NCBI RefSeq assembly: GCF_005860805.1
Contig: NZ_VCEJ01000002.1
Location: 2,092,375 to 2,156,374, forward strand
DNA: 64,000 nucleotides
Source of the DNA: Dyadobacter luticola
Lineage (GTDB): Bacteria; Bacteroidota; Bacteroidia; Cytophagales; Spirosomataceae
Direction of reading: 5' to 3'
Position numbers and translations under genes: made by a program. This document shows positions 1-8,298 of this stretch, piece after piece. The notes beneath the pieces are model-generated. The model made no database searches and was not told the origin of the DNA. It worked only from the letters and a program-made list of their open reading frames with translations. Each line of letters starts with the position of its first letter. Positions within the stretch are counted from its first letter, which is position 1.

Positions 1-708
1 GCAGTCCAACTTCTCACGACGACCAACGCGCAAACTTTTTCCTGGGTGCCAGCCGCGGGACTGGATAATCCTACTGCCAGAGATCCGGTAGCTACCCCCG
101 CTGTCACGACGCAGTATATTGTTACTGCGGCAAAAGGTTTTTGTTCTCAAACAGATACCGTAAATGTGACGGTGCTGCCAAAAGTCGAGGTAAAAGTTAC
201 GCCAAATGCGGTCGTGGAATATAATCTTCCGTTTCAGCTGGCGGCATCTTCTCCCCAGATAACCAATTTATCAGAATCGCTTTTCTCCTGGCTACCTCCT
301 ACCGGGCTTAATAATCCGTCCAGCGCCAGTCCGATCGCAATTTTGCAGGAAGATCAGACTTACAATGTGCTTGTCACAACGGAAAAAGGCTGTACCGGCA
401 CCGGATTCGTGAGTCTCACCATCAAACACACTGAGAACATTACAATGCCCACAGCTTTCACGCCAAATGGCGACGGTCAGAACGAGACGTTGCTGCCGAT
501 CATTCGCGGCATTGAGTCCATCCGCTTTTTCAAGATTTTCAATCGCTGGGGTGAAGTGGTGTTTTTTACGGATCAGCTGAATAGTGGCTGGAACGGTCAG
601 TTCAAGGGAGGTAATGCGATTTCCGGGACTTACGTATGGGAAATTGAAGGTACTTCTGTCAAAGGTCAGGTTATACGACGGAAAGGCTCTGTGCTGCTGC
701 TTAAATAA
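1..708 (+). CDS. T9SS type B sorting-domain protein (3' part only)
   Basis: The reading frame is open from base 1, so only the C-terminal part of a larger exported protein is visible. Two Ig/PKD-like repeats share a W-x-P-x-x-G-L-x-N-P motif. They are followed by a gliding-motility-associated C-terminal domain: a TAFTPNGDGQNE stretch, an F-x-I-F-N-RWG motif and the terminal G-T-Y-V-W strand. In Bacteroidota this domain sends proteins through the type IX secretion system to the cell surface or medium. The repeats suggest a large adhesin-like surface protein. The function of the missing N-terminal part cannot be judged. A strong hairpin follows the stop codon. Confidence 0.85.
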   Translation, partial: AVQLLTTTNAQTFSWVPAAGLDNPTARDPVATPAVTTQYIVTAAKGFCSQTDTVNVTVLPKVEVKVTPNAVVEYNLPFQLAASSPQITNLSESLFSWLPPTGLNNPSSASPIAILQEDQTYNVLVTTEKGCTGTGFVSLTIKHTENITMPTAFTPNGDGQNETLLPIIRGIESIRFFKIFNRWGEVVFFTDQLNSGWNGQFKGGNAISGTYVWEIEGTSVKGQVIRRKGSVLLLK

Positions 709-710
709 AA

Positions 711-733
711 AAACGTCCTCGGGAGGACGTTTT
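711..733. terminator. bidirectional terminator hairpin
   Basis: AAACGTCC and GGACGTTT form a hairpin between two convergent genes. A-rich sequence on one side and T-rich on the other let it serve both strands. Confidence 0.75.
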
Positions 734-758
734 CAATCAATTTCAAAATATCAAATCA

Positions 759-1745
759 TTAGCTGATCCAGCTGAATTCATATTGTAGTTCAGGGACTTT
801 TGTGCGGTCGGCGATGCGGCGCAACCTGGTTGGCAATGCCATGAGATAGTCTCTTGCTTTCTCTGCCTGTTCATTCAAATCTTTCACCGAACCTATCTCC
901 CACTCCAACAAAAGCGAGTCAAGGATTTCAATGTAATCAATGGTAGTATAAACGCCAAGACGCTGGGCCGCATCGGAGAAATGTGAAAAAGTGTCGCCCA
1001 TTTTCAAGCCGGTTTCCCGCATAAAATGTGCTGGCATCACAATCTTTTTCCGCATCATATCTTCCAGCGCGATCATCAGCTCCGAAGGATCGATTTCCAA
1101 AATTCTTGTCACAAACGCTTTGTAGGCTTTGGCGTGGCGCATTTCGTCAGAAGCGATAACACCGCAGATTTTAGACAAATGCGGGTTTCCGAACTTCTTG
1201 GCCAATGTGGCGGTGCGGCGGTGCGAAACATTCGTTGCCAACTCCTGAAAAGACGTATAAATAAAGTTGCGGTACGGGTCGCGGTCGGTGCCGATGTCAA
1301 AACCATCCGCGATGAGATATTGCGTCGAAACCTCCATCGCCCGCATATTTACGCGGCCTGAGAGGTATAAATATTTGTTCAAAAGATCACCGTGACGGTT
1401 TTCTTCGGCGGTCCAGGCACGCACCCACTTTACCCAGCCCGATTCCGGCTCGTCTACCTGATTCACCCCGATCACATCCACCAGCCACGATTCATAAGTG
1501 GGCAAAGCTTCCTCCGTAATTGTATCGCCGATCAAAACGGCCATGTAATCATAAGGCAGATCGCGGCAGCTTTCCTGCAATAATTTGACTTCTCCCGCAA
1601 AATTTTCCCGACGGGCATCCGGCAAAAAATCAGCAGGCTGCCAGTTCTCATCGATGGGTTTCAGATACTCAGCTATCAGGCCATCGAGGTCTTTACCTAT
1701 ATGCCTCATGACTTCAAGCCGCGTTGCTGCAAGTGCAGGTTCCAT
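759..1745 (-). CDS. acyl-ACP desaturase (ferritin-like diiron enzyme)
   Basis: This 328-residue protein matches the soluble stearoyl-ACP desaturase family, which puts a cis double bond into acyl chains carried on acyl carrier protein. The expected diiron ligands are visible: E79 in TEEALP, E115 and H118 in EENRH, E168 and H175 in the QELAT..SH region, and E201 and H204 in DEMRH. There is no signal peptide or membrane segment, so it is cytoplasmic. It stands alone on the minus strand, facing the preceding gene. The divergent plsC homologue next door also belongs to lipid metabolism, so the two may be co-controlled from the shared intergenic region. Family certain; chain length and double-bond position are not deducible. 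Confidence 0.9.
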   Translation of the reverse strand: MEPALAATRLEVMRHIGKDLDGLIAEYLKPIDENWQPADFLPDARRENFAGEVKLLQESCRDLPYDYMAVLIGDTITEEALPTYESWLVDVIGVNQVDEPESGWVKWVRAWTAEENRHGDLLNKYLYLSGRVNMRAMEVSTQYLIADGFDIGTDRDPYRNFIYTSFQELATNVSHRRTATLAKKFGNPHLSKICGVIASDEMRHAKAYKAFVTRILEIDPSELMIALEDMMRKKIVMPAHFMRETGLKMGDTFSHFSDAAQRLGVYTTIDYIEILDSLLLEWEIGSVKDLNEQAEKARDYLMALPTRLRRIADRTKVPELQYEFSWIS

Positions 1746-1867
1746 TGTTATTTTGTTTAAAAAACACCAAATACTATTTTACAAATAACGGTAATTCTAT
1801 GTAAGTTTTACATGATAATTATCATTTCGAATCTTGCAAATAAGAATAAAACAAATGAGTTTTGAGC

Positions 1868-1875
1868 TACTTTTG
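1868..1875 (+). promoter_or_regulatory. Bacteroidota -7 promoter element for plsC homologue
   Basis: TACTTTTG is an exact TAnnTTTG match 9 bases before the start codon. No good upstream TTTG is seen at the usual distance. The transcript would have a very short leader. Confidence 0.5.
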
Positions 1876-1883
1876 CAGAAAAA

Positions 1884-2633
1884 ATGAGCATGAAAAAACT
1901 CCTCGATTACCTTTTAAGCTGTATCTACCTGATTCATTTTGGATTCACACTTTTGATCTTTCATGTTGCTCAGGTGATCGCTTACAATGTTTTCGGAAAA
2001 GAAGCGCAGCGGTCGGTGGTGAATGTGCTCAACTTCCTGCTCGCTTACGGACTTTACTTCACAGGTGCCAGCATTACGCTCCGCAAACGCTATGAAATTC
2101 CTGTCAACCGCCCCATCATTTTCGTCGCCAACCACCAAAGTTCTTTCGATATTTCACCGGTTTACTGGTTTTTGAGAAAATACCGACCCAGGTTTGTTTC
2201 CAAAGTGGAACTCGCAAAAGGCATTCCAAGCATTTCCTACAACCTACGCAAAAGTGGTGCCGCGATCATTGACCGGAAAGACGGCAAGCAGGCGATTACG
2301 GAAATTGCGCGGCTGGGAAAGCTCATACATGACGAAAAAGCCTCTGCCATCATTTTCCCCGAAGGTACGCGCACGGCCAGCGGTATCATGAAACCCTTTG
2401 TTACCGGCGGCGTAGCTACATTATTAAAGCGTGCCCCGGATGCGCTGATCGTCCCCGTGGCCATCGACGGTACCGGCGCCATGAACCCGAAAGGTGTCTT
2501 CCCGCTCAAATCTTTTTCAAAACTGACATTCACGATTTTGCCAGGTATTGAACCTGCGGGAAGAAAAGTGGAAGAGGTACTGGCGGAAGCGCAGGAGGAA
2601 ATTCGGCAAGTGATTGCTTCGCCGATTTCTTAG
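1884..2633 (+). CDS. plsC: 1-acyl-sn-glycerol-3-phosphate acyltransferase (PlsC family)
   Basis: This 249-residue membrane-associated enzyme adds the second acyl chain to lysophosphatidic acid to make phosphatidic acid. The acyltransferase box NHQSSFD gives the H-x4-D motif (H84, D89), and FPEGTR (158-163) is the glycerophosphate-binding block. A hydrophobic N-terminal segment (about 8-33) anchors it to the inner membrane. The start at 1884 follows a -7 promoter motif closely; ATG 1890 would only remove two residues. It is divergent from the acyl-ACP desaturase gene, consistent with a small lipid-synthesis neighbourhood. A terminator hairpin lies downstream. Confidence 0.88.
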   Translation: MSMKKLLDYLLSCIYLIHFGFTLLIFHVAQVIAYNVFGKEAQRSVVNVLNFLLAYGLYFTGASITLRKRYEIPVNRPIIFVANHQSSFDISPVYWFLRKYRPRFVSKVELAKGIPSISYNLRKSGAAIIDRKDGKQAITEIARLGKLIHDEKASAIIFPEGTRTASGIMKPFVTGGVATLLKRAPDALIVPVAIDGTGAMNPKGVFPLKSFSKLTFTILPGIEPAGRKVEEVLAEAQEEIRQVIASPIS

Positions 2634-2683
2634 TTTAAAATTGTTTATAAAAAAATTTATCAGACCTAACAACCTGATTATCA

Positions 2684-2720
2684 AAAAGCTGCCTGGGCGT
2701 GTCCAAGGCAGCTTTTCTAT
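2684..2720 (+). terminator. intrinsic terminator after plsC homologue
   Basis: AAAAGCTGCCT pairs perfectly with AGGCAGCTTTT across an 11-base loop, and the 3' side is T-rich. Confidence 0.8.
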
Positions 2721-2825
2721 TTTAATTGGCTTAACAATCGTTAACAATGGGTGTTTAAACCTAATCTGTCCGCCACCCTCTAACCTTCGAATTTCAAAAA
2801 AATGAGAAACTTAAATCTGTTAACC

Positions 2826-3260
2826 ATGAAAAAGATACTTTTTGCCGCCGCGATTTTAGCATTGGGTTTCACATCAGCATCTGCACAATATGGTCCCGGC
2901 CGCGGTGACGGTCGCTACAACGATGGCCGTTACAACGATGGCCGTGGCGACGGCCGCTACGAGCAAGGTGGCTACCGCGGCAATCCCGGAAGTGACATTA
3001 ACTATTTGCAGAGACAGGCTCGTCAACAAATTGCAGACGGAATCCAGCGCGGCACGCTCAGCTCCCGGGAAGCCAATGCATTGATGGCCCAGTACGAAAG
3101 AATTGAAGCGCAGGAATACAAATACAGTCGCCACGGCCGGATTTCACACCGGGAAGCACGCTTTCTCCGCGAAAATCTGGAACGGTTGATGGCTGATACG
3201 CAAAGACTTAGCAGCCGCAGAGGCGATAACTGGGCGCGCGACCGCAGACACAGATATTAA
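2826..3260 (+). CDS. exported Gly/Arg/Tyr-repeat protein, unknown function
   Basis: A 144-residue protein with a clear Sec signal peptide (MKKILFAAA to SASA-Q). The mature N-terminus carries short repeats of the GRYNDGR/GRGDGRYE type, giving a low-complexity basic and aromatic stretch. The C-terminal half is charged and helical, with a repeated S-x-R-E-A motif (SSREANALM, SHREARFL). An in-frame ATG at 2802 would add eight residues before the signal peptide; 2826 is preferred because it gives a normal signal peptide. No enzymatic motif is seen. It is probably a periplasmic or envelope protein and is transcribed alone, ending at a strong terminator. Confidence 0.75.
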   Translation: MKKILFAAAILALGFTSASAQYGPGRGDGRYNDGRYNDGRGDGRYEQGGYRGNPGSDINYLQRQARQQIADGIQRGTLSSREANALMAQYERIEAQEYKYSRHGRISHREARFLRENLERLMADTQRLSSRRGDNWARDRRHRY

Positions 3261-3290
3261 ATGGCAGTTGAAGGTTTAGGGTAATATGGA

Positions 3291-3322
3291 AAGCGCCGGG
3301 TTTTTGACCCGGCGCTTTTTTT
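3291..3322. terminator. terminator between convergent genes
   Basis: AAGCGCCGGGT pairs with ACCCGGCGCTT around a five-base loop, followed by a run of T. It serves the plus-strand gene before it and may also stop the minus-strand acetyltransferase transcript. Confidence 0.85.
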
Positions 3323-3776
3323 AATGTTCATTTGTGAAATAGCGGACCAGCTTCACATGCGACTTTTCGAAACCTTCCCGCTGGTAAAACTGATGCGCTT
3401 TTTCGCGGCTTTGCCGGGAGGTAACCTCCATCTGGATCGCGCCTTGTTCTTTGGCAAATGTCGTGACCCGCTCCATCAATGCTTTCCCAATTTTGTGCGA
3501 TCGGTATTCCGGCTCCACATACATCTCCTGGATCTCCGAAACCAGCGCCGCGTGATGCAGCAGAGGTTGAATATGACAGCTTACCAGGCCAACAGGGTGA
3601 TCGTTTAAAAAGGCGATAAAGTAAGTGATGTTGGCACTCTGAATATTTCTGTCAAATGCGAAATCAAATCCTGCACGGTCCAGTATCATATTTTCAAGCC
3701 CGCAAATCATTTGATAGATAGTTTCTCGATCGGCGGGAGTAGCTTCTCGGATGTTTAGTAGCTCATGGTTTGTCAT
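3321..3776 (-). CDS. GNAT family N-acetyltransferase
   Basis: This 151-residue protein has the GNAT fold: an early R-x-A-T-P-x-D-R-E strand-helix, a central V-G-L-V-S strand and the acetyl-CoA-binding region EMYVEPEYRSHKIGKALM, which fits the Q/R-x-x-G-x-G/A pyrophosphate-binding loop. The C-terminal segment A-x-x-F-Y-x-x-x-G-F is also typical. It should transfer an acetyl group from acetyl-CoA to an amine, but the substrate cannot be told. It is cytoplasmic. The lipoprotein gene behind it is on the same strand with a 15-base gap, so the two may be co-transcribed. Confidence 0.85.
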   Translation of the reverse strand: MTNHELLNIREATPADRETIYQMICGLENMILDRAGFDFAFDRNIQSANITYFIAFLNDHPVGLVSCHIQPLLHHAALVSEIQEMYVEPEYRSHKIGKALMERVTTFAKEQGAIQMEVTSRQSREKAHQFYQREGFEKSHVKLVRYFTNEH

Positions 3777-3791
3777 GCGCTAAAAATAGCA

Positions 3792-4160
3792 TTATTTCTC
3801 CGGCCACAGCACGATCTTCTTGCCGGATTCCTCCCAAATATTTTTCTGGTATTCCTGCAATTCTGCCTGGCTGAGTGTGGTCATATCCAGCGGCGTCCCA
3901 TCGCAGTGAAACCCGTAGCAGCCGATGCAGGACATATACATCATGTGGTAATTGATGATCGTCTCGCCCTTGACCTTCACCGCCACAATTTCCATAAATT
4001 CATCCTCTTTATTTTTCTTCGTCTCCTCCACCTTATCACTCAGCCATTTCAAATTTCTGACCGGATCCCGAACGCCACAGATTTCAACAGCAGAAACGGA
4101 CTTGTCTTTGCAGGAAAAGAGCATTAATAGCAAAAGGAAAATAGGTAGCGAGGTTTTCAT
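3792..4160 (-). CDS. small cysteine-rich lipoprotein, unknown function
   Basis: Starting at ATG 4160, the protein has 122 residues and a lipoprotein signal ending LFSC (Cys17). A longer open frame upstream is not needed and would bury the signal. The mature part is charged and has a cluster C78-x2-C81-x4-C86 in a Y-M-S-C-I-G-C-Y-G-F-H-C context, which could bind a metal or form disulfides. I do not recognise the family. It is probably anchored in the outer or inner membrane facing the periplasm. It precedes the acetyltransferase gene on the same strand. Confidence 0.7.
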   Translation of the reverse strand: MKTSLPIFLLLLMLFSCKDKSVSAVEICGVRDPVRNLKWLSDKVEETKKNKEDEFMEIVAVKVKGETIINYHMMYMSCIGCYGFHCDGTPLDMTTLSQAELQEYQKNIWEESGKKIVLWPEK

Positions 4161-4235
4161 GAACGCCTTGGGTAGGAATGTGAGATTTTTTTGGATGGAC
4201 AGGATTTTGCGGCGGAGCGTTGGAAATTTCGGCAC

Positions 4236-4267
4236 AAAAAAAGCACTCAGCTGGATGCTAAGTGCTT
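4236..4267 (-). terminator. terminator of the tRNA operon
   Basis: On the minus strand AAGCACT and AGTGCTT form a stem followed by seven T. It lies 5 bases after the last tRNA of the cluster. Confidence 0.75.
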
Positions 4268-4272
4268 AATTG

Positions 4273-4346
4273 TGATCCGGATGTGATTCGAACACATGAC
4301 CTACTGCTTAGAAGGCAGTTGCTCTATCCAGCTGAGCTACCGGACC
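4273..4346 (-). tRNA. tRNA-Arg (anticodon TCT)
   Basis: A complete cloverleaf: acceptor GGTCCGG with CCGGATC, anticodon stem ACTGC/GCAGT around loop CTTCTAA, and a T loop with TTCGAAT. The anticodon TCT reads AGA. The discriminator base is A and CCA is not encoded. It is the last gene of a three-tRNA operon. Confidence 0.97.
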
Positions 4347-4428
4347 GATACTAATTACTAATTCAAAAAATTAGGCAGTTAGCGGTTCACAGTTTAATCT
4401 GCTACGGCCTAACTGCCTAAACCTTTTC

Positions 4429-4503
<75 letters not shown>

Positions 4504-4552
4504 AGGTATTATTGCTCTTTCGGAGCATTTATTCAAACTTCCAGATAAGGTG

Positions 4553-4639
4553 TAGAGGAAGCGGGATTCGAACCCGCGGTACCCTTGCGAGTACGGCAGT
4601 TTAGCAAACTACTGGTTTCAGCCACTCACCCATCCCTCC
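4553..4639 (-). tRNA. tRNA-Ser (anticodon GCT)
   Basis: An 87-base tRNA with a long variable arm, a D stem GGT/ACC, anticodon loop TTGCTAA (GCT, reading AGC/AGT) and a T arm GCGGG-TTCGAAT-CCCGC. The acceptor stem has two G-T pairs. It is the first gene of the operon, directly behind the promoter. Confidence 0.95.
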
Positions 4640-4658
4640 TTCTTTCCGTTCTGGGTTG

Positions 4659-4691
4659 CAAATATAGCCGGTTGCATTTCAGAAAAACAAA
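4659..4691 (-). promoter_or_regulatory. promoter of the Ser-Pro-Arg tRNA operon
   Basis: On the minus strand TTTG, 21 bases, then TATATTTG: a full Bacteroidota promoter 20 bases upstream of the first tRNA. Confidence 0.75.
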
Positions 4692-4731
4692 CATTCGGGC
4701 AAAAAAAACTTTATCAGAAGCCGCGATTGCC

Positions 4732-4739
4732 TATTTTTG
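4732..4739 (+). promoter_or_regulatory. -7 promoter element for the BatB-like gene
   Basis: TATTTTTG is an exact TAnnTTTG match 30 bases before the start codon. The upstream element is weak. Confidence 0.5.
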
Positions 4740-4769
4740 GAAAAGTTTTAATTACCCAAGACGTTCATT

Positions 4770-5732
4770 ATGAACTGGAATTATCCATTTGGCAGTACAG
4801 AATATTTTTTCATTTTCGCTTTCATTTTTGTCTATACCACCTACATCATACGCACCGTCCGCATCGCCAGGCAGCTTCAAACCACCGCGCGGACGCTTAT
4901 CATCAAGCTTTTTTTAAGGACCATTACTTTCTCGCTACTCATCATCAGTCTGCTCGGCCCATCTTTTGGTGAGGCGGAGCGCGACATTCAAGCAAAAGGC
5001 AAAGATATTTTCGTGGTAGTGGATCTTTCCAAATCCATGGACGCGGCGGATGTTACACCTTCGCGGCTGGAAAAAGTGAAGTTTGAGCTAAATCGGTTTA
5101 TCCAGGAAGAAAAATCGAACCGGATCGGGATCATTATTTTTTCGAATGATGCATTCATTCATGTGCCGCTTACCTATGATAATGCTGCGCTTGAACTCTT
5201 TATCCAGTCTTTGCAAACGGATTTGCTCCCCACCAGCGGCACCAATATTTGCGGGGCCATCGAGCTGGCTTACGACAAGCTGATGAATCACGCGGACCCG
5301 ACGGGACGGGCCAAATTAATGGTACTTTTTACCGACGGAGAAAATGCAAACACTTGTAATAATGCGCTTTATAACAATCTAAGGCGCTTTGGGGTGGGTG
5401 TTTATACCGTTGCCGTGGGTACCAAAATCGGTATCAGCATTCAGGAAAACGGCAAGCCGCTGGTAGATAATAATGATAAACTGGTGATCAGTAAACTGGA
5501 TGAAGGTTTTTTAAAAACGGTTGCTGGTGCATCCCGAGGCACTTATTATGAGCTGAATAACAGCAAAAATGATGTTCACCAGCTGATCAGCGACATCAAT
5601 CAGGCGCAGGGTACATTGGTAGATTCGCGGACCATCACCGTGGTCAGTAACAAATATTATTATTTCCTTGGCGCTGCTTTCATTTTGATACTTCTGGACG
5701 TTTTAATTACCATCGGAACGTTTCGTCTCTGA
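4770..5732 (+). CDS. von Willebrand A domain membrane protein, BatB-like
   Basis: A 320-residue inner-membrane protein. Two hydrophobic segments lie near the N-terminus (about 11-28 and 45-63) and one at the C-terminus (about 298-316). Between them is a VWA domain with an intact metal-binding MIDAS site: DLSKS (D85, S87, S89), T158 in TSGTN and D189 in FTDGEN. This arrangement is that of BatA/BatB proteins of the Bacteroides aerotolerance operon. The next gene is a BatC-like TPR protein, as in that operon. However, no moxR, DUF58 or batD/batE gene is next to it here. Proposed role: periplasmic-face or membrane assembly or stress function; the exact activity of Bat proteins is not settled. Confidence 0.82.
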   Translation: MNWNYPFGSTEYFFIFAFIFVYTTYIIRTVRIARQLQTTARTLIIKLFLRTITFSLLIISLLGPSFGEAERDIQAKGKDIFVVVDLSKSMDAADVTPSRLEKVKFELNRFIQEEKSNRIGIIIFSNDAFIHVPLTYDNAALELFIQSLQTDLLPTSGTNICGAIELAYDKLMNHADPTGRAKLMVLFTDGENANTCNNALYNNLRRFGVGVYTVAVGTKIGISIQENGKPLVDNNDKLVISKLDEGFLKTVAGASRGTYYELNNSKNDVHQLISDINQAQGTLVDSRTITVVSNKYYYFLGAAFILILLDVLITIGTFRL

Positions 5733-5751
5733 CGATCAATTCCTATTTTTG
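5721..5751 (+). promoter_or_regulatory. promoter for the BatC-like gene
   Basis: TTTC, 19 bases, then TATTTTTG, an exact -7 element. It overlaps the end of the BatB-like gene and suggests that the TPR gene can be transcribed on its own. Confidence 0.55.
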
Positions 5752-5771
5752 CGTCTCAAAAACGGATCGAT

Positions 5772-6488
5772 ATGACCGCACTTATTCTTTATGTCCTGCT
5801 CTGGCTTTGGGATAACCGCACCTTCGATTCCATTACAAAAGCCAACGAGCGGAAGTTGCAGGCCGAACAAGCTTACACAAGCAAGGAATTTGCGCGATCG
5901 GCTGAGCTATATAACCAGATCACTTATGGCTCCATTTTCTCGGACCCGGCGGCACGGCTGAACCTGGCGCATTCTTTCTACAATCTTGGAAATAAAAAAC
6001 AGGCGCTGGTACATTATGAGCTGCTCAGCGACATTGAAAACAGCGCCATCGCTTCCATCGCAAACTGCCAGATCGCGCTCATTAAAGTTGCCCAAAAAGA
6101 TACTGCGGGCGCATTAACTAACCTGAAAACCGCTTTGAAACGTGAGCCAGGCAATACGCTGGCGCGGACGAATTACATTATCCTGAAAAAAGCTTTTTCG
6201 GGTCAGGAGCAGCCGTCTGACATTCAATCGAGAAAAGAAAAATCTGAGCAGCAGGCAATTACTCAAAATCAGCAATCACAGCAACAGCCACAACCGGAGG
6301 GCCGGGACGTGGCCGACGACATTAAAAAAGAAGAATTGTTGAAAAGCCTGAAAGCGATGAACATGTCGGAAGATCAGGCGCGGGCGATCCTGGATGCTAT
6401 GAAATCGAACGAATCGCAATATATTTACCAGCTCCGCAGAAAGCAGTACAATAAAATGACCCGCCAGAAGGACGAAATCGAATGGTAA
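5772..6488 (+). CDS. TPR-repeat membrane protein, BatC-like
   Basis: A 238-residue protein with one N-terminal membrane segment (about 3-15), then TPR helices (about 25-150; the motif A-x-L-Y-N-Q-I-T-Y-G..A-x-L-N-L-A-x-x-x-Y-x-L-G is clear). A Gln-rich low-complexity linker (about 160-185) leads to a conserved C-terminal helix pair (KKEELLKSLKAMNMSEDQAR). This is the form of BatC/BatE-type TPR partners of VWA Bat proteins. It probably acts as a scaffold at the membrane with the BatB-like protein 39 bases upstream. It is followed closely by purC, which is functionally unrelated. Confidence 0.75.
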   Translation: MTALILYVLLWLWDNRTFDSITKANERKLQAEQAYTSKEFARSAELYNQITYGSIFSDPAARLNLAHSFYNLGNKKQALVHYELLSDIENSAIASIANCQIALIKVAQKDTAGALTNLKTALKREPGNTLARTNYIILKKAFSGQEQPSDIQSRKEKSEQQAITQNQQSQQQPQPEGRDVADDIKKEELLKSLKAMNMSEDQARAILDAMKSNESQYIYQLRRKQYNKMTRQKDEIEW

Positions 6489-6504
6489 TTTTTACTGAAA
6501 AATA

Positions 6505-7437
6505 ATGAATAGCATACCAGAAACTCACTTTCAATTCCCAGGACAGACCGCTTTTTACAAAGGAAAAGTGCGCGACGTTTATTCTTTTGACAAAAAACTG
6601 GTCATGGTCGCTACCGACCGCATTTCGGCTTTTGATGTGATCCTGCCGAGGGCGATACCTTATAAAGGCCAGGTACTGAACCAGATAGCCGCGCATTTTT
6701 TGACGGCGACTTCGGGTATCGTACCGAACTGGCTGCTGGAAGTGCCGGATCCGAATGTGAGTATCGGCATTAAATGTCAGGCCTACCCGGTGGAAATGGT
6801 GGTGAGGGGATACCTTGCCGGCCACGCGTGGCGGGAATATTCGGCTGGAAAAAGATCTGTTTGCGGTGTCTCGCTGCCGGAAGGTTTGAAAGAGAATGAT
6901 AAACTTCCGACCCCAATTATCACCCCTACTACAAAGGCGCATGAAGGCCACGACGAGGACATATCAAGGGAAGAAATCCTGGCGCAAGGTCTTGTAAGCC
7001 AAGATGAATACGAGCATTTGCAAAGATATACCCTCGCATTGTTTGCAAAAGGCACCGAAATGGCCGCCGACCAGGGATTGATTTTGGTAGATACAAAATA
7101 TGAATTCGGACAGCTGGATGGTGTCATTTACCTGATCGACGAAATCCACACGCCGGATTCTTCGCGCTACTTTTATGCGGATGTTTACGAGGAAAACCAG
7201 AGAGCGGGTGTGGCGCAGAAACAGCTTAGCAAGGAATTTGTAAGAGAATGGCTCATTCAGAATGGTTTCCAGGGAAAAGACGGACAATCCGTGCCTGAAA
7301 TGACCGACGAGCGCGTGCAGCTGATCACCGACCGTTACATTGAGCTTTTTGAAAAAGTAACTGGTAACAAGTTTCAGAAAAACAACCTCGATAACCCGTT
7401 GAAACGCATTGAGTCGGCCATTCTGCGGTCATTGTAA
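6505..7437 (+). CDS. purC: phosphoribosylaminoimidazole-succinocarboxamide synthase
   Basis: SAICAR synthetase, a step of de novo purine synthesis that joins aspartate to CAIR using ATP. The 310-residue length fits the longer bacterial/yeast-type form. Signatures are [10 protein letters not shown] near the N-terminus (phosphate loop), [24 protein letters not shown], and the catalytic-region block LVDTKYEFG followed by [12 protein letters not shown]. It is cytoplasmic. It begins 16 bases after the TPR gene, so it may be read from that promoter. A STAS-domain gene follows after 50 bases. Confidence 0.96.
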   Translation: MNSIPETHFQFPGQTAFYKGKVRDVYSFDKKLVMVATDRISAFDVILPRAIPYKGQVLNQIAAHFLTATSGIVPNWLLEVPDPNVSIGIKCQAYPVEMVVRGYLAGHAWREYSAGKRSVCGVSLPEGLKENDKLPTPIITPTTKAHEGHDEDISREEILAQGLVSQDEYEHLQRYTLALFAKGTEMAADQGLILVDTKYEFGQLDGVIYLIDEIHTPDSSRYFYADVYEENQRAGVAQKQLSKEFVREWLIQNGFQGKDGQSVPEMTDERVQLITDRYIELFEKVTGNKFQKNNLDNPLKRIESAILRSL

Positions 7438-7487
7438 CTTAGTCGGTCCCATTTTTAAACACATTATCTGACAAAACGAACATTGTA

Positions 7488-7910
7488 ATGAACTATAAAC
7501 TGGAAAAGAAAGAGCAATACGTTTTCATCGAACTGGAAGAAACGGCATTTGCACAGGATATTCCGGCTTCATTTGAAGATACGGTTAAAACACTTTTCAG
7601 GGAAGGCTACCATAGTCTGATCGTCAATATGCAGACTGTCAAGTCGGTGGATACCGCTGGCGTTACGGTATTGAAGAAGGTTAACTGGCTGTGCGCCAAT
7701 GATCTTGGGCTGTTGGTAATCGTGACCCGCGACGATGATTTTATGGACTTGCTGGAAGGTTTGAAGATTCCTGATCTGACAGTTTTGCCCACCAAAGAAG
7801 AGGCGATTGACGCGGTGTTTATGAACAACCTGGAAAACGAATTTGGTGCCGGCGACGACGATTATGACGATGAGGATTACGAAGGTGTAAGCGAATCGAA
7901 AGAGCCATAA
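7488..7910 (+). CDS. STAS domain protein
   Basis: A 140-residue protein whose first about 110 residues match the STAS (anti-sigma factor antagonist) fold. The switch region [23 protein letters not shown] corresponds to the D-S-S/T-G motif, with T56 at the position usually phosphorylated by an anti-sigma kinase. The C-terminal tail is very acidic ([10 protein letters not shown]). It may take part in a partner-switching pathway or act as a structural STAS protein; no anti-sigma kinase or phosphatase gene is nearby. A terminator hairpin follows the gene. Confidence 0.75.
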   Translation: MNYKLEKKEQYVFIELEETAFAQDIPASFEDTVKTLFREGYHSLIVNMQTVKSVDTAGVTVLKKVNWLCANDLGLLVIVTRDDDFMDLLEGLKIPDLTVLPTKEEAIDAVFMNNLENEFGAGDDDYDDEDYEGVSESKEP

Positions 7911-7934
7911 GTACATTACGGTTACAGATATTTC

Positions 7935-7965
7935 AACGTCCCGAATCAACATCGGGGCGTTTTTT
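7935..7965 (+). terminator. intrinsic terminator after STAS gene
   Basis: AACGTCCCGA pairs with TCGGGGCGTT (one G-T pair) around a 7-base loop, followed by six T. Confidence 0.8.
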
Positions 7966-8214
7966 GTGCCCGCATTTCAAAATTTTTATTAATTTAGTAA
8001 GAGCGAATTTGTAATCTTCCAAGCCGGTAAAATGGTCACTTTACATTATCATTTTGCTAAGTTTTGACGTATGTCTTTAAGGTATTATCAATATTTCTAT
8101 AAATATTGTAACGAAACGATCAAAAGGTTAGACTATAATAAAATTTTGCTATTCGCATATTAAGCCAAATATTTTTTATGGTTATCTTGCGTGGCTTTAC
8201 CCTATTCATAACAC
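7966..8214 (+). other. AT-rich non-coding upstream region of gltB
   Basis: No gene is seen here. The stretch is clearly richer in A and T than its neighbours. No exact TAnnTTTG is present; the nearest match is TATCTTGC at about 8183-8190, so the gltB promoter is unassigned. Confidence 0.5.
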
Positions 8215-8244
8215 AAATGCGGTTTAGCGCATTTTTTTAACCGC
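8215..8244 (+). promoter_or_regulatory. candidate attenuator in the gltB leader
   Basis: AAATGCG (8215-8221) and CGCATTT (8228-8234) form a stem followed directly by T, like an intrinsic terminator, 55-65 bases before gltB. A second stem, GCGGTT (8219-8224) with AACCGC (8239-8244), overlaps the first and cannot form at the same time. This is the layout of a terminator/antiterminator switch. No ligand-binding domain could be identified, so the function is inferred. Confidence 0.45.
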
Positions 8245-8298
8245 TTATTTAAATAAATTCTAATTACGAATTTATCAATTACTCTACAATCGCCGCGA

